This document shows positions 18,551-26,682 of a stretch of DNA of 64,000 nucleotides, piece by piece. Positions within the stretch are counted from its first letter, which is position 1, and every line of letters begins with the position of its first letter. Where the stretch lies: positions 1 through 64,000 of the forward strand of contig DASREE010000040.1 in assembly GCA_035652235.1 (NCBI GenBank), in the 5' to 3' direction. A program made the translations under genes and the position numbers. The notes beneath the pieces were generated by a model. The model was not told the origin of the DNA, searched no databases, and saw only the letters and a list, made by a program, of their open reading frames with translations. The DNA comes from PALSA-612 sp035652235 (GTDB taxonomy: Bacteria > Actinomycetota > Thermoleophilia > Gaiellales > Gaiellaceae).

Positions 18551-18922
18551 ATGCGAAAGCGCGTGCTCGGCATCGCCCTCGTCGCCCTCCTGGCGCTGAC
18601 CGCCGCCGCGTCGGTGGCAGTCGCCGGTCACGCGGCGAAGGGCACGGTGCTCAGGATCAAGACGGACAAGATCCTGCTCAAGTACAACGTCTCGAAGCTG
18701 AAGGCGAAGGCGGGAAAGATCACCATCGTCATGACCAACATCTCGCCGCTCCCACACGACGTCGCCATCAAGGGGCACGGCGTGCACGTGAAGGGCAAGA
18801 CGGTCGGCAAGGGAGGTCAGTCCAGGGTGACCGTCACGCTGAAGAAGGGGACGTACGAGTTCTACTGCACCCTCCCCGGCCACGAGGCGGCCGGGATGAA
18901 GGGCACCCTCACCGTCACGTAG
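18551..18922 (+). CDS. secreted cupredoxin (plastocyanin/azurin-like)
   Basis: A 123-residue protein with a classical signal peptide (MRKR, hydrophobic core LGIALVALLALTAAASVAVAG) and a single blue-copper domain. The four type-1 copper ligands are visible: His in PLPHDVAI, then Cys, His and Met in YCTLPGHEAAGM. It is a likely extracytoplasmic electron carrier or copper-binding protein. A strong RBS (GGAAGGAGAT) lies before the ATG, unlike the leaderless neighbours. It is monocistronic and followed by a clear terminator hairpin. Confidence 0.88.
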   Translation: MRKRVLGIALVALLALTAAASVAVAGHAAKGTVLRIKTDKILLKYNVSKLKAKAGKITIVMTNISPLPHDVAIKGHGVHVKGKTVGKGGQSRVTVTLKKGTYEFYCTLPGHEAAGMKGTLTVT

Positions 18923-18945
18923 GCGGGAGGGCAGCGGAGCGCGAG

Positions 18946-18978
18946 AAGGGCCGGCCGGGTGCCGGCCCTTCGTGTCTT
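18946..18978 (+). terminator. terminator after the cupredoxin gene
   Basis: Perfect 10-bp stem AAGGGCCGGC (18946-18955), loop CGGGT, GCCGGCCCTT (18961-18970), followed by CGTGTCTT. It ends the cupredoxin transcript before the ars promoter. The T-tract is poor, as is common in high-GC genomes. Confidence 0.7.
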
Positions 18979-18988
18979 CCGGCCCGGC

Positions 18989-19018
18989 TTGACATGCATC
19001 GACTGATATCGATATATT
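18989..19018 (+). promoter_or_regulatory. ars promoter with embedded AT-rich operator
   Basis: TTGACA (18989-18994), 18-bp spacer, TATATT (19013-19018): the most consensus-like sigma-70 promoter in the window. Inside it lies the palindrome ATATCGATAT (19006-19015), and ATCGAT repeats continue toward the arsR ATG at 19035. An ArsR dimer bound here would block RNA polymerase; arsenite would release it. Confidence 0.75.
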
Positions 19019-19034
19019 GAGACCGATCGATACG

Positions 19035-19379
19035 ATGCACAGCACGCTGCCCCTCATCTCGTGCTGCCGCCCGCTCCGGGCACCGGCGCTGTCCGACGAT
19101 GAGGCTCAGTCGACGGCGGCGATGTTCAAGGCGCTCGCCGACCCGGCCCGCGTGCGCATCGTCAACCTGCTCGCCCGGAGCGAGGGTCCCGTCTGCGCGT
19201 GCGAGTTCGAGCCGGCGCTCGGGCTTTCGCAGCCGACGGTAAGCCACCATCTGAAGCGGCTGACCGAGGCGGGCCTGCTCGAGCGCGAGCAGCGCGGCAG
19301 GTGGGCCCACTTCACGCTCAGGCCGGAGGTGCTCGCCACGCTCGCCGGGCTGCTCGACCTGGAGGAGGATCGACCATGA
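19035..19379 (+). CDS. arsR: ArsR-family arsenite-responsive repressor
   Basis: A 114-residue winged-helix metalloregulator. The recognition helix is SQPTVSHHLKRL (about residues 67-80). Cys10-Cys11 at the N-terminus and Cys54/Cys56 (PVCACEF) could form an As(III) site between subunits, like the Cys15/Cys16/Cys55 site described for Corynebacterium ArsR. The ATG at 19035 is preferred over an in-frame TTG at 19017, because the latter lies inside the -10 element. It is the first gene of arsR-arsM-arsC-acr3 and overlaps arsM by ATGA. Confidence 0.93.
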   Translation: MHSTLPLISCCRPLRAPALSDDEAQSTAAMFKALADPARVRIVNLLARSEGPVCACEFEPALGLSQPTVSHHLKRLTEAGLLEREQRGRWAHFTLRPEVLATLAGLLDLEEDRP

Positions 19380-20188
19380 CAGACACGGCCACGGAGCTTC
19401 GGGAGGCCGTCCGCCGCCACTACGCGCAGGCCGCGCGCGCGGTCGAGGAGGCAGGGACCTGCGGCTGCGGCGCCGGCAGCTGCTGCGACGACGGCGCGGC
19501 GCCCGAGCTCGGCGGCGCGCTGTACTCGCCGTCGCAGCGGAGCGAGCTCCCGGACGCCGCCGTCCTCGCCTCGCTCGGCTGCGGCAACCCGACCGCGGTT
19601 GCCGACCTGCACGAGGGCGAGACCGTGCTCGACCTGGGCTCGGGCGGCGGCATCGACGTCATCCTCTCCGCCAGACGGGTCGGCCCCACCGGCGTCGCCT
19701 TCGGCCTGGACATGACCGACGAGATGCTCTCGCTCGCCCGCCGCAACGCCGAGCGGGCGGGCGTTCGCAACGCGGTCTTCCTGCGCGGGCTGATGGAGGC
19801 GATCCCGCTCCCGTCGGAGAGCGTGGACGTCGTCATCTCCAACTGTGTCGTCAACCTGTCCTCCGACAAGGCGGCCGTGCTCGCCGAGATCGGCCGAGTG
19901 CTCAAGCCGGGGGGCCGCCTCAGCATCAGCGACATCGTCGCCGACGACCGTCTGTCTGCGGCCGAGCGGGCCGAGCGCGGAAGCTACGCGGGCTGCATCG
20001 CCGGTGCCCTCTCGATGGGCGAGTACGAGGCGGGGCTCGCGGCGGCCGGCCTCGAGGCGGTCTCCATCGAGCCGACGCACGAGGTCGCAGACGGCATGCA
20101 CGCCGCGATCGTGAAGGCGGTCAAGCCCCCCGGCGCGCGTGCGGCCAGCCCGACTGCGGCCCGTGCGTCCGCGCGCGCCTGCTGCTGA
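19376..20188 (+). CDS. arsM: arsenite S-adenosylmethionine methyltransferase
   Basis: A 270-residue SAM-dependent enzyme that methylates As(III). The Rossmann motif VLDLGSGGGIDV is near residue 83. Arsenic-binding cysteines are in the family contexts LGCGNPTA, ISNCVVNLS and YAGCIAGAL, and an N-terminal Cys-rich stretch CGCGAGSCC precedes them. The SAM motif GLDMTDEMLSLAR and LKPGGRLSISDIV complete the fold. The ATG overlaps the arsR stop. The C-terminus ends in a short Ala/Arg-rich tail with CC, which may be dispensable. Confidence 0.94.
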   Translation: MTDTATELREAVRRHYAQAARAVEEAGTCGCGAGSCCDDGAAPELGGALYSPSQRSELPDAAVLASLGCGNPTAVADLHEGETVLDLGSGGGIDVILSARRVGPTGVAFGLDMTDEMLSLARRNAERAGVRNAVFLRGLMEAIPLPSESVDVVISNCVVNLSSDKAAVLAEIGRVLKPGGRLSISDIVADDRLSAAERAERGSYAGCIAGALSMGEYEAGLAAAGLEAVSIEPTHEVADGMHAAIVKAVKPPGARAASPTAARASARACC

Positions 20189-20190
20189 CC

Positions 20191-20631
20191 ATGACGGCGA
20201 GGCCCGAGGTTCTCTTCGTCTGCGTGCACAACGCCGGGCGCAGCCAGATGGCCGCCGCTCTCGTCACGCTGCGCTCGGGCGGTCGGGTGCGGGTGCGCTC
20301 GGCCGGGAGCGACCCGGCGGCGGAGGTGAACCCGGCGGTGGTCGAGGCGATGCGCGAGCTGGGCGTCGACCTGTCCGGCGCGCGGCCGAGGCTCGTCACC
20401 GACGAGGCGGTGCGCGCCGCCGACGTGGTCGTCACCATGGGATGCGGCGACGCCTGCCTGGTGTACCCGGGGAAACGGTACGAGGACTGGCAGGTGGACG
20501 ATCCCGCCGGCGCCGACCTGGACGCGGTCAGGCGCATCCGGGACGAGATCGACGGCCGCGTACGGCGCCTTGTGGACGAGCTCCTGGCCGGCGCCGGCTC
20601 GCGCGAGGGACAGGGTCGTGGCGGTCGCTGA
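20191..20631 (+). CDS. arsC: arsenate reductase, low-molecular-weight phosphatase type
   Basis: A 146-residue protein with the P-loop CVHNAGRSQMAA near the N-terminus, in which the catalytic Cys is about residue 10. The actinobacterial signature MGCGDACLVYPGKRYEDW follows. These features point to the mycothiol/mycoredoxin-coupled subgroup more than to the thioredoxin-coupled one. It reduces arsenate to arsenite, which ArsM methylates or the downstream exporter removes. It starts 2 bp after the arsM stop and overlaps the exporter gene by 14 bp. Confidence 0.92.
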   Translation: MTARPEVLFVCVHNAGRSQMAAALVTLRSGGRVRVRSAGSDPAAEVNPAVVEAMRELGVDLSGARPRLVTDEAVRAADVVVTMGCGDACLVYPGKRYEDWQVDDPAGADLDAVRRIRDEIDGRVRRLVDELLAGAGSREGQGRGGR

Positions 20632-21763
20632 GCGCACGCCGGTGGCGGCCGGATCGGGCGCGCAGGCGCAGCGGGCGGTGCTCGCGCGGCTGTCGACGCT
20701 CGACCGCTTCCTGCCGCTCTGGATCGGCGCCGCGATGGCGGCGGGCCTCGGCCTGGGCTCGCTCGTCCCCAGCCTGAACGACGGCCTCGACCGCCTTCGC
20801 GTCGGCACGGTCTCCCTGCCGATCGCCGCCGGACTGCTCCTGATGATGTACCCGGTGCTCGCGCGCGTGCGCTACGAGGACCTCGGCCGCACGAGCCGGG
20901 ACGGGGTCCGGAACGGACGGTTCTTCGGTGCGTCGCTCGCCCTCTCGTGGGTCGCCGGGCCGGCGCTCATGTTCGGGCTGGCGTGGACGCTGCTTCCCGA
21001 CCAGCCCGCGTACCGGACGGGCGTGATCGTCGTCGGCCTGGCGCGCTGCATCGCCATGGTGCTGATCTGGAACGACCTCGCCGGCGGCGACCGCGACCGC
21101 GCCGCGGTCCTCGTCGTCTTCAACGCGCTCTTCCAGATCGCCGCCTACTCGCTGCTCGGCTACTTCTACCTGACGCTCCTCCCCGGCTGGCTGGGCCTCG
21201 ACACGCAGGGCTTCGAGGTGGGGATCTGGGAGGTGGCGAGAACGGTGCTCATCTTCCTCGGCATCCCGCTTGCCGCCGGCTACCTCACGCGCAGGGTTGC
21301 CCTCCGGCGCCGCGGCCGGCCGTGGTTCGAGGAGCGGTTCGTCCCGCGCGTCGCGCCGATCACGCTGTACGGCCTGCTGTTCACGATCGTGCTCCTGTTC
21401 GCGATCCAGGGCGACGAGATCACAACCCGGCCGCTCGACGTGGCCAGGATCGCGCTGCCGCTGCTCGCCTACTTCGCGATCATGTGGCTGGCGGGCTTCG
21501 CCGCCGGCAAGCTGCTTGGCTTCCCCTACGCGCAGACCGCGAGCCTCGCCTTCACCGTCGCGAGCAACGACTTCGAGCTCGCCATCGCCGTCTCCGTCGG
21601 CGTGTTCGGCGCCACCTCCGGCCAGGCGCTCGCGGGCGTCGTGGGGCCGCTGATCGAGGTGCCGGTGCTCGTCGCGCTCGTCTACGTCGCCCTGTGGGCA
21701 CGCCGCTTCTTCGCCGCGGAGACGGCGCCGCCGGGCGGCGTGAGCGAGCTGCTCGCCCCGTGA
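20618..21763 (+). CDS. acr3: ACR3-type arsenite efflux transporter
   Basis: A 381-residue integral membrane protein with about ten hydrophobic segments. ACR3 landmarks include LLMMYPVLARV, the conserved Cys/Glu-region GLARCIAMVLIWNDLAGGD, FNALFQI and FTVASNDFELAIAVSVGVFG. The GTG start at 20618 lies within the end of arsC and has an upstream GAGGGA. It pumps As(III) outward using the proton motive force, closing the detoxification route of this operon. Confidence 0.94.
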   Translation: MAVAERTPVAAGSGAQAQRAVLARLSTLDRFLPLWIGAAMAAGLGLGSLVPSLNDGLDRLRVGTVSLPIAAGLLLMMYPVLARVRYEDLGRTSRDGVRNGRFFGASLALSWVAGPALMFGLAWTLLPDQPAYRTGVIVVGLARCIAMVLIWNDLAGGDRDRAAVLVVFNALFQIAAYSLLGYFYLTLLPGWLGLDTQGFEVGIWEVARTVLIFLGIPLAAGYLTRRVALRRRGRPWFEERFVPRVAPITLYGLLFTIVLLFAIQGDEITTRPLDVARIALPLLAYFAIMWLAGFAAGKLLGFPYAQTASLAFTVASNDFELAIAVSVGVFGATSGQALAGVVGPLIEVPVLVALVYVALWARRFFAAETAPPGGVSELLAP

Positions 21764-21921
21764 ACCCGAGCGCCCCCTCACCCCTGACCTTGTAACAGTC
21801 TGTCACTTGGGCTCGCGGGGCCGGGGCCGGTGTCGCCGGGCAGGCCGTGGGCCTCGTCGCCGGACTGGCGGCGGGCGGGGCTGCCCCGGCGTGCGCAGGA
21901 GAGCCGAGCCGCCGCCTCGCT

Positions 21922-23001
21922 TCAGGTCATCGGGATCTCGCGCAGGACCTTCGGCTCGATGCGGTCGAGGATCTCGTCCAGGCTCGGCCCAGTGACCGTG
22001 ATGCCGTGGTTGCGCAATCCGACGACCGCATGGTCGGGGTCGGGGGCGCCGCGCACGAGCTCGGCAACCGACCGGGCGAGCTCCTCGGTGCCGCACGGGT
22101 AGTTCACGTCCGTGGCGCTGATCCCCTCCATCCAGGCGTGCACGTGGACGATCGCGCCGACGTTTGGGTGCTCCCGGTAGATCATCCAGTGCTCGATCGC
22201 GTCGACGGAGACCCGGCGAGGCTCGACGTTCGGCGGCACGCTCAGCACCATCCGACCGTGGGCCGAGTCGTAGTCGGACACGAGCAGGATGTCCCGGCCG
22301 GGCACCTCGAGGCGCGACTTGTCGACGCCGCTCGCGCTCATCCAGAAGCGGCGCGCGTCTTTGCGCGCGGACAGGTTGCCGTAGGAGAGCCCGCCGATCC
22401 CGTACAGGCGCTTGACGTGCCGCAGCTCCCGCTCCGTGAGCAGGTCCTCGATCGGGAACGGGTTCGGGAGCAGGTCGAGCTCGCCGAGCCGGGCGCCGGC
22501 CCGGCGGATCGAGTCGGTGATCTCGTCGCCCGACCACAGCTCGGGCTCGAGATCGGTGCGGAACTCGTTGTCGATCACGAGCCGCGAGCTCGCGAGCGGC
22601 AGCACGCGCTCGACGACCTTCTCGGCCAGCCGGCGCTCGTCCTGCGCGCTCACCCCGTAGTGGCCGCGCTCCATGGTCGTGAACCACGCCCCCCGGCCCG
22701 GCACGTAGTCGAGCACGAGGTTCGCAAGCCCGCGCAGGAGCTGCGGGTAGTCGGCGCGCAGCGACTCCTCGATCGGCTCGGGATGCTCGGGGCGCTCGAA
22801 CAGCGCGACGACGTAGGTGCCCTTCGCTCCCCGCCGGAACGGCTTCGGATGGTCGAGGTCGAGCAGGCTGATGACGAGGTTCGCCTCGCGCGGGTCGCCG
22901 TTCGCGCGCGTGAAGCCGACCCCCTCCAGCGCCTCGCCGACGAGCCGCGCGAAGCGGTCGAGCGACTCGCTCGTCGGACTGCCGAAGAATGCGTACTGCA
23001 T
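21922..23001 (-). CDS. class II aldolase/adducin-domain protein with an extra N-terminal domain
   Basis: A 359-residue protein. The C-terminal part (about residues 185-350) is a class II aldolase/adducin domain with zinc-ligand motifs VHVHAW and LRNHG, a GNLSAR motif and a substrate Glu-type loop near GTEELA. The first 170 residues (beginning MQYAFFGSPTSESLDRF) do not match a domain I recognise; they may bind a cofactor or substrate. Enzymes of this class cleave or epimerise sugar phosphates. The ATG at 23001 is preceded by TAGATT 11 bp upstream. The gene stands alone, convergent with acr3. Confidence 0.75.
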   Translation of the reverse strand: MQYAFFGSPTSESLDRFARLVGEALEGVGFTRANGDPREANLVISLLDLDHPKPFRRGAKGTYVVALFERPEHPEPIEESLRADYPQLLRGLANLVLDYVPGRGAWFTTMERGHYGVSAQDERRLAEKVVERVLPLASSRLVIDNEFRTDLEPELWSGDEITDSIRRAGARLGELDLLPNPFPIEDLLTERELRHVKRLYGIGGLSYGNLSARKDARRFWMSASGVDKSRLEVPGRDILLVSDYDSAHGRMVLSVPPNVEPRRVSVDAIEHWMIYREHPNVGAIVHVHAWMEGISATDVNYPCGTEELARSVAELVRGAPDPDHAVVGLRNHGITVTGPSLDEILDRIEPKVLREIPMT

Positions 23002-23101
23002 CGCGAGAGACGAATCTAGCCGAGATGGCCGACGGCGTGAGGGCGTGCCGTCGCGCCGGGCCCCCTCGGGAGCGCACCGGCTGCGCCCGGGTGCGGGGGT
23101 G

Positions 23102-23566
23102 TCAGCGGCCGAGGTGGGCGAGGACGGTGCCGAGGACGGGCACGATCAGCGTCAGCGCGAAGGTCGTCCAGCCGACGACGACGAGCGGCCGGCGGAGCGT
23201 CTGCGGCCTTCCCTCGCGGATCTGCCGGGCGAGCCCCGGCCCGAGCACGAAGTCGTGCACGAGCGCTCCCGCCGCCAGCAGCGCCACCGCGGCGACCTTG
23301 ACCGCGAGCAGAGCGTAGAACGCCGTCGACGCCCGACCCGAGAAGGCGCCGTCCTCGCCGGCCAGGACGGCCCCCGTTCCGGCCAGCACGGCCAGGGCGC
23401 TCCAGCCCATCGGCCGCCAGCCGGCGCCGAGCGCGCGCAGCGCACGCGCCCGCTCTTCGCCCTGGAAGCGCCGCGCGATCGGCACGGCGACGAAGACGAG
23501 CGCGACCGTCCCGCCCACCCAGACGGCGGCGGCGAGCAGGTGCAGGGCGGCGACCGCGATGCGCAC
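23102..23566 (-). CDS. CopD/DUF4149-like four-helix membrane protein
   Basis: A 154-residue integral membrane protein with four hydrophobic helices. The N-terminal helix (LHLLAAAVWVGGTVALVFVA) has the His/Trp-Gly-Gly pattern found in CopD-type copper-resistance and related haem-binding membrane domains, and a second conserved His is in ALVHDFVLGPGL. The function is unproven; copper import or a redox role is possible. The start is GTG 23566 with TAGACA 6 bp upstream (minus strand), a leaderless arrangement. It lies upstream of the phoP-type gene on the same strand, separated by 142 bp without a visible gene. Confidence 0.6.
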   Translation of the reverse strand: MRIAVAALHLLAAAVWVGGTVALVFVAVPIARRFQGEERARALRALGAGWRPMGWSALAVLAGTGAVLAGEDGAFSGRASTAFYALLAVKVAAVALLAAGALVHDFVLGPGLARQIREGRPQTLRRPLVVVGWTTFALTLIVPVLGTVLAHLGR

Positions 23567-23708
23567 GACGCCTGTCTACACGACCGCGCGACACGGCGCG
23601 CGGGCTCCGATCTGCGCGGCTTTGCTCGGCGCCTTCGTCAGCGACCGGATTACGCCGATCACCGGGGCGATCTTCGGCGTCGTGAACGGGTGGCGTCGGC
23701 CCGGAGCG

Positions 23709-24404
23709 CTACTTGGGCTGGGAGTCGAGCTTGTAGCCGACCCCGTAGCGCGTCTGGATGAACGTGTGGCGCGTCGCCCGCCGGTCGATCTTGTCCCGCA
23801 GCCTGCGGACGAACACGTCGACCGTCCGGTCGCGGTGCGTCTGCCGGCGACCCCAGATCCGCTGCAGGAGCTCGTCGCGCGTGACGACACGCCCCTGCTC
23901 GAGCGCGAGCGAGTAGAGGAGCTTGAACTCGGTCGGCGTCAGCTCGGCGCTCTCCCCGTCGACGAAAGCCTGCACCTCGCGCGGGTCGATGACGAGCTCC
24001 TCGATCGCGATCGCCTCGCCGCGCGGCGCGTCCTGCGCCCTGACCCCGCGGCGCACCGCCGCCCGCACCCGGGCGACGAGCTCCTTCATCGAGAACGGCT
24101 TGACCAGGTAGTCGTCGGCCCCGATCTCGAGCGCGTGCACGCGGTCGTGCTCGGTGCCGCGCGCGCTGACGACCAGGATCGGCGTGCCGATGCCCTCGTT
24201 GCGCGCCGTCTCGATCAGCCGCCAGCCGTCGACGCCGGGCAGCATCAGGTCGAGGACGCACACGTCCGGGTTCTCGAAGCGAAGCCTCGCCAGCCCCACC
24301 TCGCCTGCTCCGACGGCGATCGGGTCGAACCCCGCCGCGCGCAGGTGCTCCGCCATACCCCTGGCGATCACCTCGTCGTCCTCGACGATCAGCACCTTCG
24401 CCAC
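23709..24404 (-). CDS. phoP: PhoP/RegX3-type OmpR-family response regulator
   Basis: A 231-residue response regulator with a receiver domain (IVEDDE near the N-terminus, phospho-acceptor Asp in VLDLMLPG about residue 52, Lys in YLVKPFS about 101) and an OmpR-type winged helix (LTPTEFKLLYSLA...RTVDVFVRRLRDKI...TRYGVGYKL). It is divergent from a histidine kinase and adjacent to the pst genes. A PHO-type repeat lies at its own -35 region, so it very likely controls the phosphate regulon and itself. GTG 24404 has TATCGT 7 bp upstream (minus strand), so it is probably leaderless. Confidence 0.88.
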   Translation of the reverse strand: MAKVLIVEDDEVIARGMAEHLRAAGFDPIAVGAGEVGLARLRFENPDVCVLDLMLPGVDGWRLIETARNEGIGTPILVVSARGTEHDRVHALEIGADDYLVKPFSMKELVARVRAAVRRGVRAQDAPRGEAIAIEELVIDPREVQAFVDGESAELTPTEFKLLYSLALEQGRVVTRDELLQRIWGRRQTHRDRTVDVFVRRLRDKIDRRATRHTFIQTRYGVGYKLDSQPK

Positions 24405-24439
24405 ACGACCTACGATAGACCCGGGTGCGGCTCCGATCT

Positions 24440-24457
24440 GGTGAACGCGCGGTGAAC
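24440..24457 (-). promoter_or_regulatory. PHO box (two 11-bp-spaced repeats) upstream of phoP
   Basis: GGTGAAC occurs at 24440-24446 and 24451-24457, an 11-bp period; on the minus strand this is the canonical GTTCACC direct repeat of PhoB/PhoP/RegX3 sites. The box overlaps the expected -35 position for the phoP -10 (24412-24417) and sits just before the kinase start at 24463, so it could regulate both. Confidence 0.7.
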
Positions 24458-24462
24458 ATCTC

Positions 24463-25464
24463 GTGACGAGGATCTTCGGGCGACGCGAGGCCGAGCCGCG
24501 GGCGGAGGAGCCGCTGGAGCTGAGGCTCGCCGCCGAGCGGGCCGACGTGCTGGTCGAGGAGTCGCGGGAGATCGTGGTCGTGCTCGACGCGGAACGGCGG
24601 GTGATCGCCGCCAGCCGGCGCGCCCGCGAGTCGCTGGAGGGGCTGCGCGAGGGCGTGCCGCTCCCGGACGAGGTGTTCGGCCGCCGCGACGGCCGCTCGC
24701 CGATCGAGATCCCCTACGAGGTGGGTGGACGCCGGGAGAGCATCCTCTACCTGAGCAGCCCGGGCGACCTCGCCGCCTACGAGGAGCTCCGCGCCGGCTT
24801 CACGGCGGCCGTCTCGCACGAGCTGCGCACGCCGCTCACGCGGCTGATGGTGCTGCTCGAGGGCTTCGCGCTGCCGGGAGCGCGGCCGGAGGAGCTCGTC
24901 GAGCAGGCTCGCGCCGAGGTGCGGCAGATCGGGGAGCTGATCGACGACGTGCTCTTCCTGAGCGAGCTCGACAGCGGCCGCACGGTCGTCTCGCTCGGCT
25001 CGACGCCGGCCCTCGTCGTGCTCGAGTCGGCGCTCGAGCGCGTGCGGGAGCCGGCGGAGCGGGCCGCCGTCACGCTCGTGCTCGACTGCCCGGCGACCAT
25101 CGAGCTGCCGCTGCGCCAGCGCATGCTCGAGATCGTGGCGACGAACCTGGCCGAGAACGCGGTGCGCTACGCGGGGCCGGGCACGACCTTCACGCTCACC
25201 GTGCGCCGCCAGAACGGGACGGCCGTGCTCGTCGGCGCAGACGACGGCGTCGGCGTGCCCGAGGACGACCTGCCGCGGCTGTTCGAGCGCTTCTACCGCT
25301 CCGACCGCGCGCGGGCGTCGCGCGGCACCGGGCTCGGGCTCGCGATCGTGAAGCACGTGATCGCGGCGGCGGGCGGCTCCGTCGAGGCGCGGAACCGCCC
25401 CGGCGGCGGGCTCGAGATCCGCTGCACCCTGCCGCTCGGGGACGCCGGGCCGCCAGGCGGCTGA
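24463..25464 (+). CDS. phoR: PhoR/SenX3-like sensor histidine kinase
   Basis: A 333-residue kinase with no clear membrane segment. A short PAS-like domain occupies about residues 30-105 (VVVLDAERRVIAASRRARE). The HisKA domain has the H-box AAVSHELRTPLTRL (about residue 118), and the HATPase domain has N-box NLAENAVRYA, DDGVGVP, LFERFYRSDRAR and GTGLGLAIVKHV. It is divergent from the phoP-type regulator with a PHO box between them and the pst genes downstream, so it is the likely phosphate-status kinase, signalling through PhoU/PstB. Lack of membrane anchors fits sensing through the Pst-PhoU complex. Confidence 0.85.
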   Translation: MTRIFGRREAEPRAEEPLELRLAAERADVLVEESREIVVVLDAERRVIAASRRARESLEGLREGVPLPDEVFGRRDGRSPIEIPYEVGGRRESILYLSSPGDLAAYEELRAGFTAAVSHELRTPLTRLMVLLEGFALPGARPEELVEQARAEVRQIGELIDDVLFLSELDSGRTVVSLGSTPALVVLESALERVREPAERAAVTLVLDCPATIELPLRQRMLEIVATNLAENAVRYAGPGTTFTLTVRRQNGTAVLVGADDGVGVPEDDLPRLFERFYRSDRARASRGTGLGLAIVKHVIAAAGGSVEARNRPGGGLEIRCTLPLGDAGPPGG

Positions 25465-25473
25465 GGAGGCGCT

Positions 25474-25503
25474 GCCGCCGGCGGCAGCTCGGCCGCCGGC
25501 GGC
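25474..25503. terminator. bidirectional hairpin between convergent phoR and pstS
   Basis: GCCGCCGGCGGC (25474-25485), loop AGCTCG, GCCGCCGGCGGC (25492-25503): a 12-bp stem in the 59-bp gap between two convergent genes. Each arm is itself palindromic. There is no T-tract, so a terminator role is inferred from position. Confidence 0.5.
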
Positions 25504-25523
25504 TTCCGGGGAGGCAGACGCCG

Positions 25524-26570
25524 CTACCGTGGCGGGTGGATCTTGTTCAGCGTCTTCTCGGCGGCGACGAGCACCGGCACGGGGATCTTCTGGAAGAGGA
25601 TCCGCGGCCCGAACTGCTGCCCCTGCGTGAGCGCGTAGAAGACGAAGCGCCGCAGCTGCGCCGCCTTCGGCGTCGTCGTGTGCAGGATGACGTAGGTGAA
25701 GGTGCAGATCGGGTAGGCGACCTTGTTCGTCTTCGGCGGGTCGACGATGTGCATCTCGTTGTTCGCCGGGATCGACTTCTTGGTGATCGTCGAGGCGGCG
25801 GCCGCGATGCCCCTGAGGCCCGGGCCGGCGAACTTCCCGGCCGCGTTCTTGACGAAGAAGAACTTCAGGTGGTTGACGAGCGCGTAGGCGATGTCCGCGT
25901 AGCCGATCGCGCCGTCCGTCTTGCTGACGACACCCGAGACGCCGGACGATCCCCTGCCGCCGACGCCGACCGGGAAGCTCGGCTGGGTGGAGACGCCGAT
26001 CTTCGACTTCCACGCCGGGCTGACCTTGGACAGGTAGTCGGTGAAGTTGTACGACGTCCCGGAGCCGTCCGAGCGGTAGACGGGCGTGATGTCCGTGTTC
26101 GGGAGCTTGACCTTCGGGTTCAGGCTCTGCAGCGCCGGGTCGTTCCACTTCCTGATCCGTCCGAGGAAGATCTGCGCGAGCACGGGCCCGGTGATGTGCA
26201 GGTTGTTCGGGATGCCGCTCAGGTTGTAGATGATCGCCGTCGCGCCGAGCGCCCAGGGGATCTGGACGCAGTCGCCGCAGGCCGCGAACTGGTCGGGCGT
26301 GAGCGGGGCGTCGCTCGCGCCGAAGTCGACCGTCTTGCTCGTGATCGCCTGGATCCCGCCGCCGGAGCCGATCGGCGAGTAGACGATGTTCACGCCGGTC
26401 TTCGGCGGATAGTCCTTCTGCCACTGCGAGATGAGCGGGGCGACGAAGGTGCTGCCGGCGCCGACCAGCTGGTCGCCTGCCTTCGCGGCTCGGCCCGCGT
26501 TCGCCGCGGTCGCAGTGGCGGCGACGGCCGCGAGCAGGGCAACTCCCACCAGGGCGAATCTGCTTCTCAT
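25524..26570 (-). CDS. pstS: phosphate ABC transporter, substrate-binding protein
   Basis: A 348-residue exported phosphate-binding protein. The signal peptide is MRSRFALVGVALLAAVAATATAANA with no lipobox cysteine, so secretion rather than lipid anchoring is suggested. Phosphate-loop motifs are GAGSTFVAPLISQW, SPIGSGGGIQA, FGASDAPL and YRSDGSGTSYNFTDYL. It is the last of the minus-strand pst genes, 112 bp after pstA, and has its own triple PHO box upstream, allowing binding protein to be made in excess over the permease. Confidence 0.94.
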   Translation of the reverse strand: MRSRFALVGVALLAAVAATATAANAGRAAKAGDQLVGAGSTFVAPLISQWQKDYPPKTGVNIVYSPIGSGGGIQAITSKTVDFGASDAPLTPDQFAACGDCVQIPWALGATAIIYNLSGIPNNLHITGPVLAQIFLGRIRKWNDPALQSLNPKVKLPNTDITPVYRSDGSGTSYNFTDYLSKVSPAWKSKIGVSTQPSFPVGVGGRGSSGVSGVVSKTDGAIGYADIAYALVNHLKFFFVKNAAGKFAGPGLRGIAAAASTITKKSIPANNEMHIVDPPKTNKVAYPICTFTYVILHTTTPKAAQLRRFVFYALTQGQQFGPRILFQKIPVPVLVAAEKTLNKIHPPR

Positions 26571-26644
26571 CTGATCTCTCTCCCTTGTCGTCGAGGTATC
26601 GAGCCGAGCTTGCCCGCGTGCCGCCCGCGGGTGGGCTGAGCTTC

Positions 26645-26673
26645 GGTGACGGTGTGGTGACGGGCTGGTGAAC
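26645..26673 (-). promoter_or_regulatory. PHO box (three repeats) upstream of pstS
   Basis: Three units, GGTGACG (26645), GGTGACG (26656) and GGTGAAC (26667), are exactly 11 bp apart; on the minus strand they read as GTTCACC/CGTCACC direct repeats pointing toward pstS. The box lies between the pstA stop and the pstS start, about 70 bp from the latter, with GATACC (minus strand, 26611-26606) as a candidate -10. Confidence 0.75.
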
Positions 26674-26682
26674 CGCGGCCGC

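Noticed and set aside
21785..21805. ACAG-N-CTGT-like short palindromes at about 13209, 21795 and 31990
   Set aside because: Only 8-9 bp, imperfectly shared, and one lies between two gene ends where no promoter is expected; not enough for an operator call.
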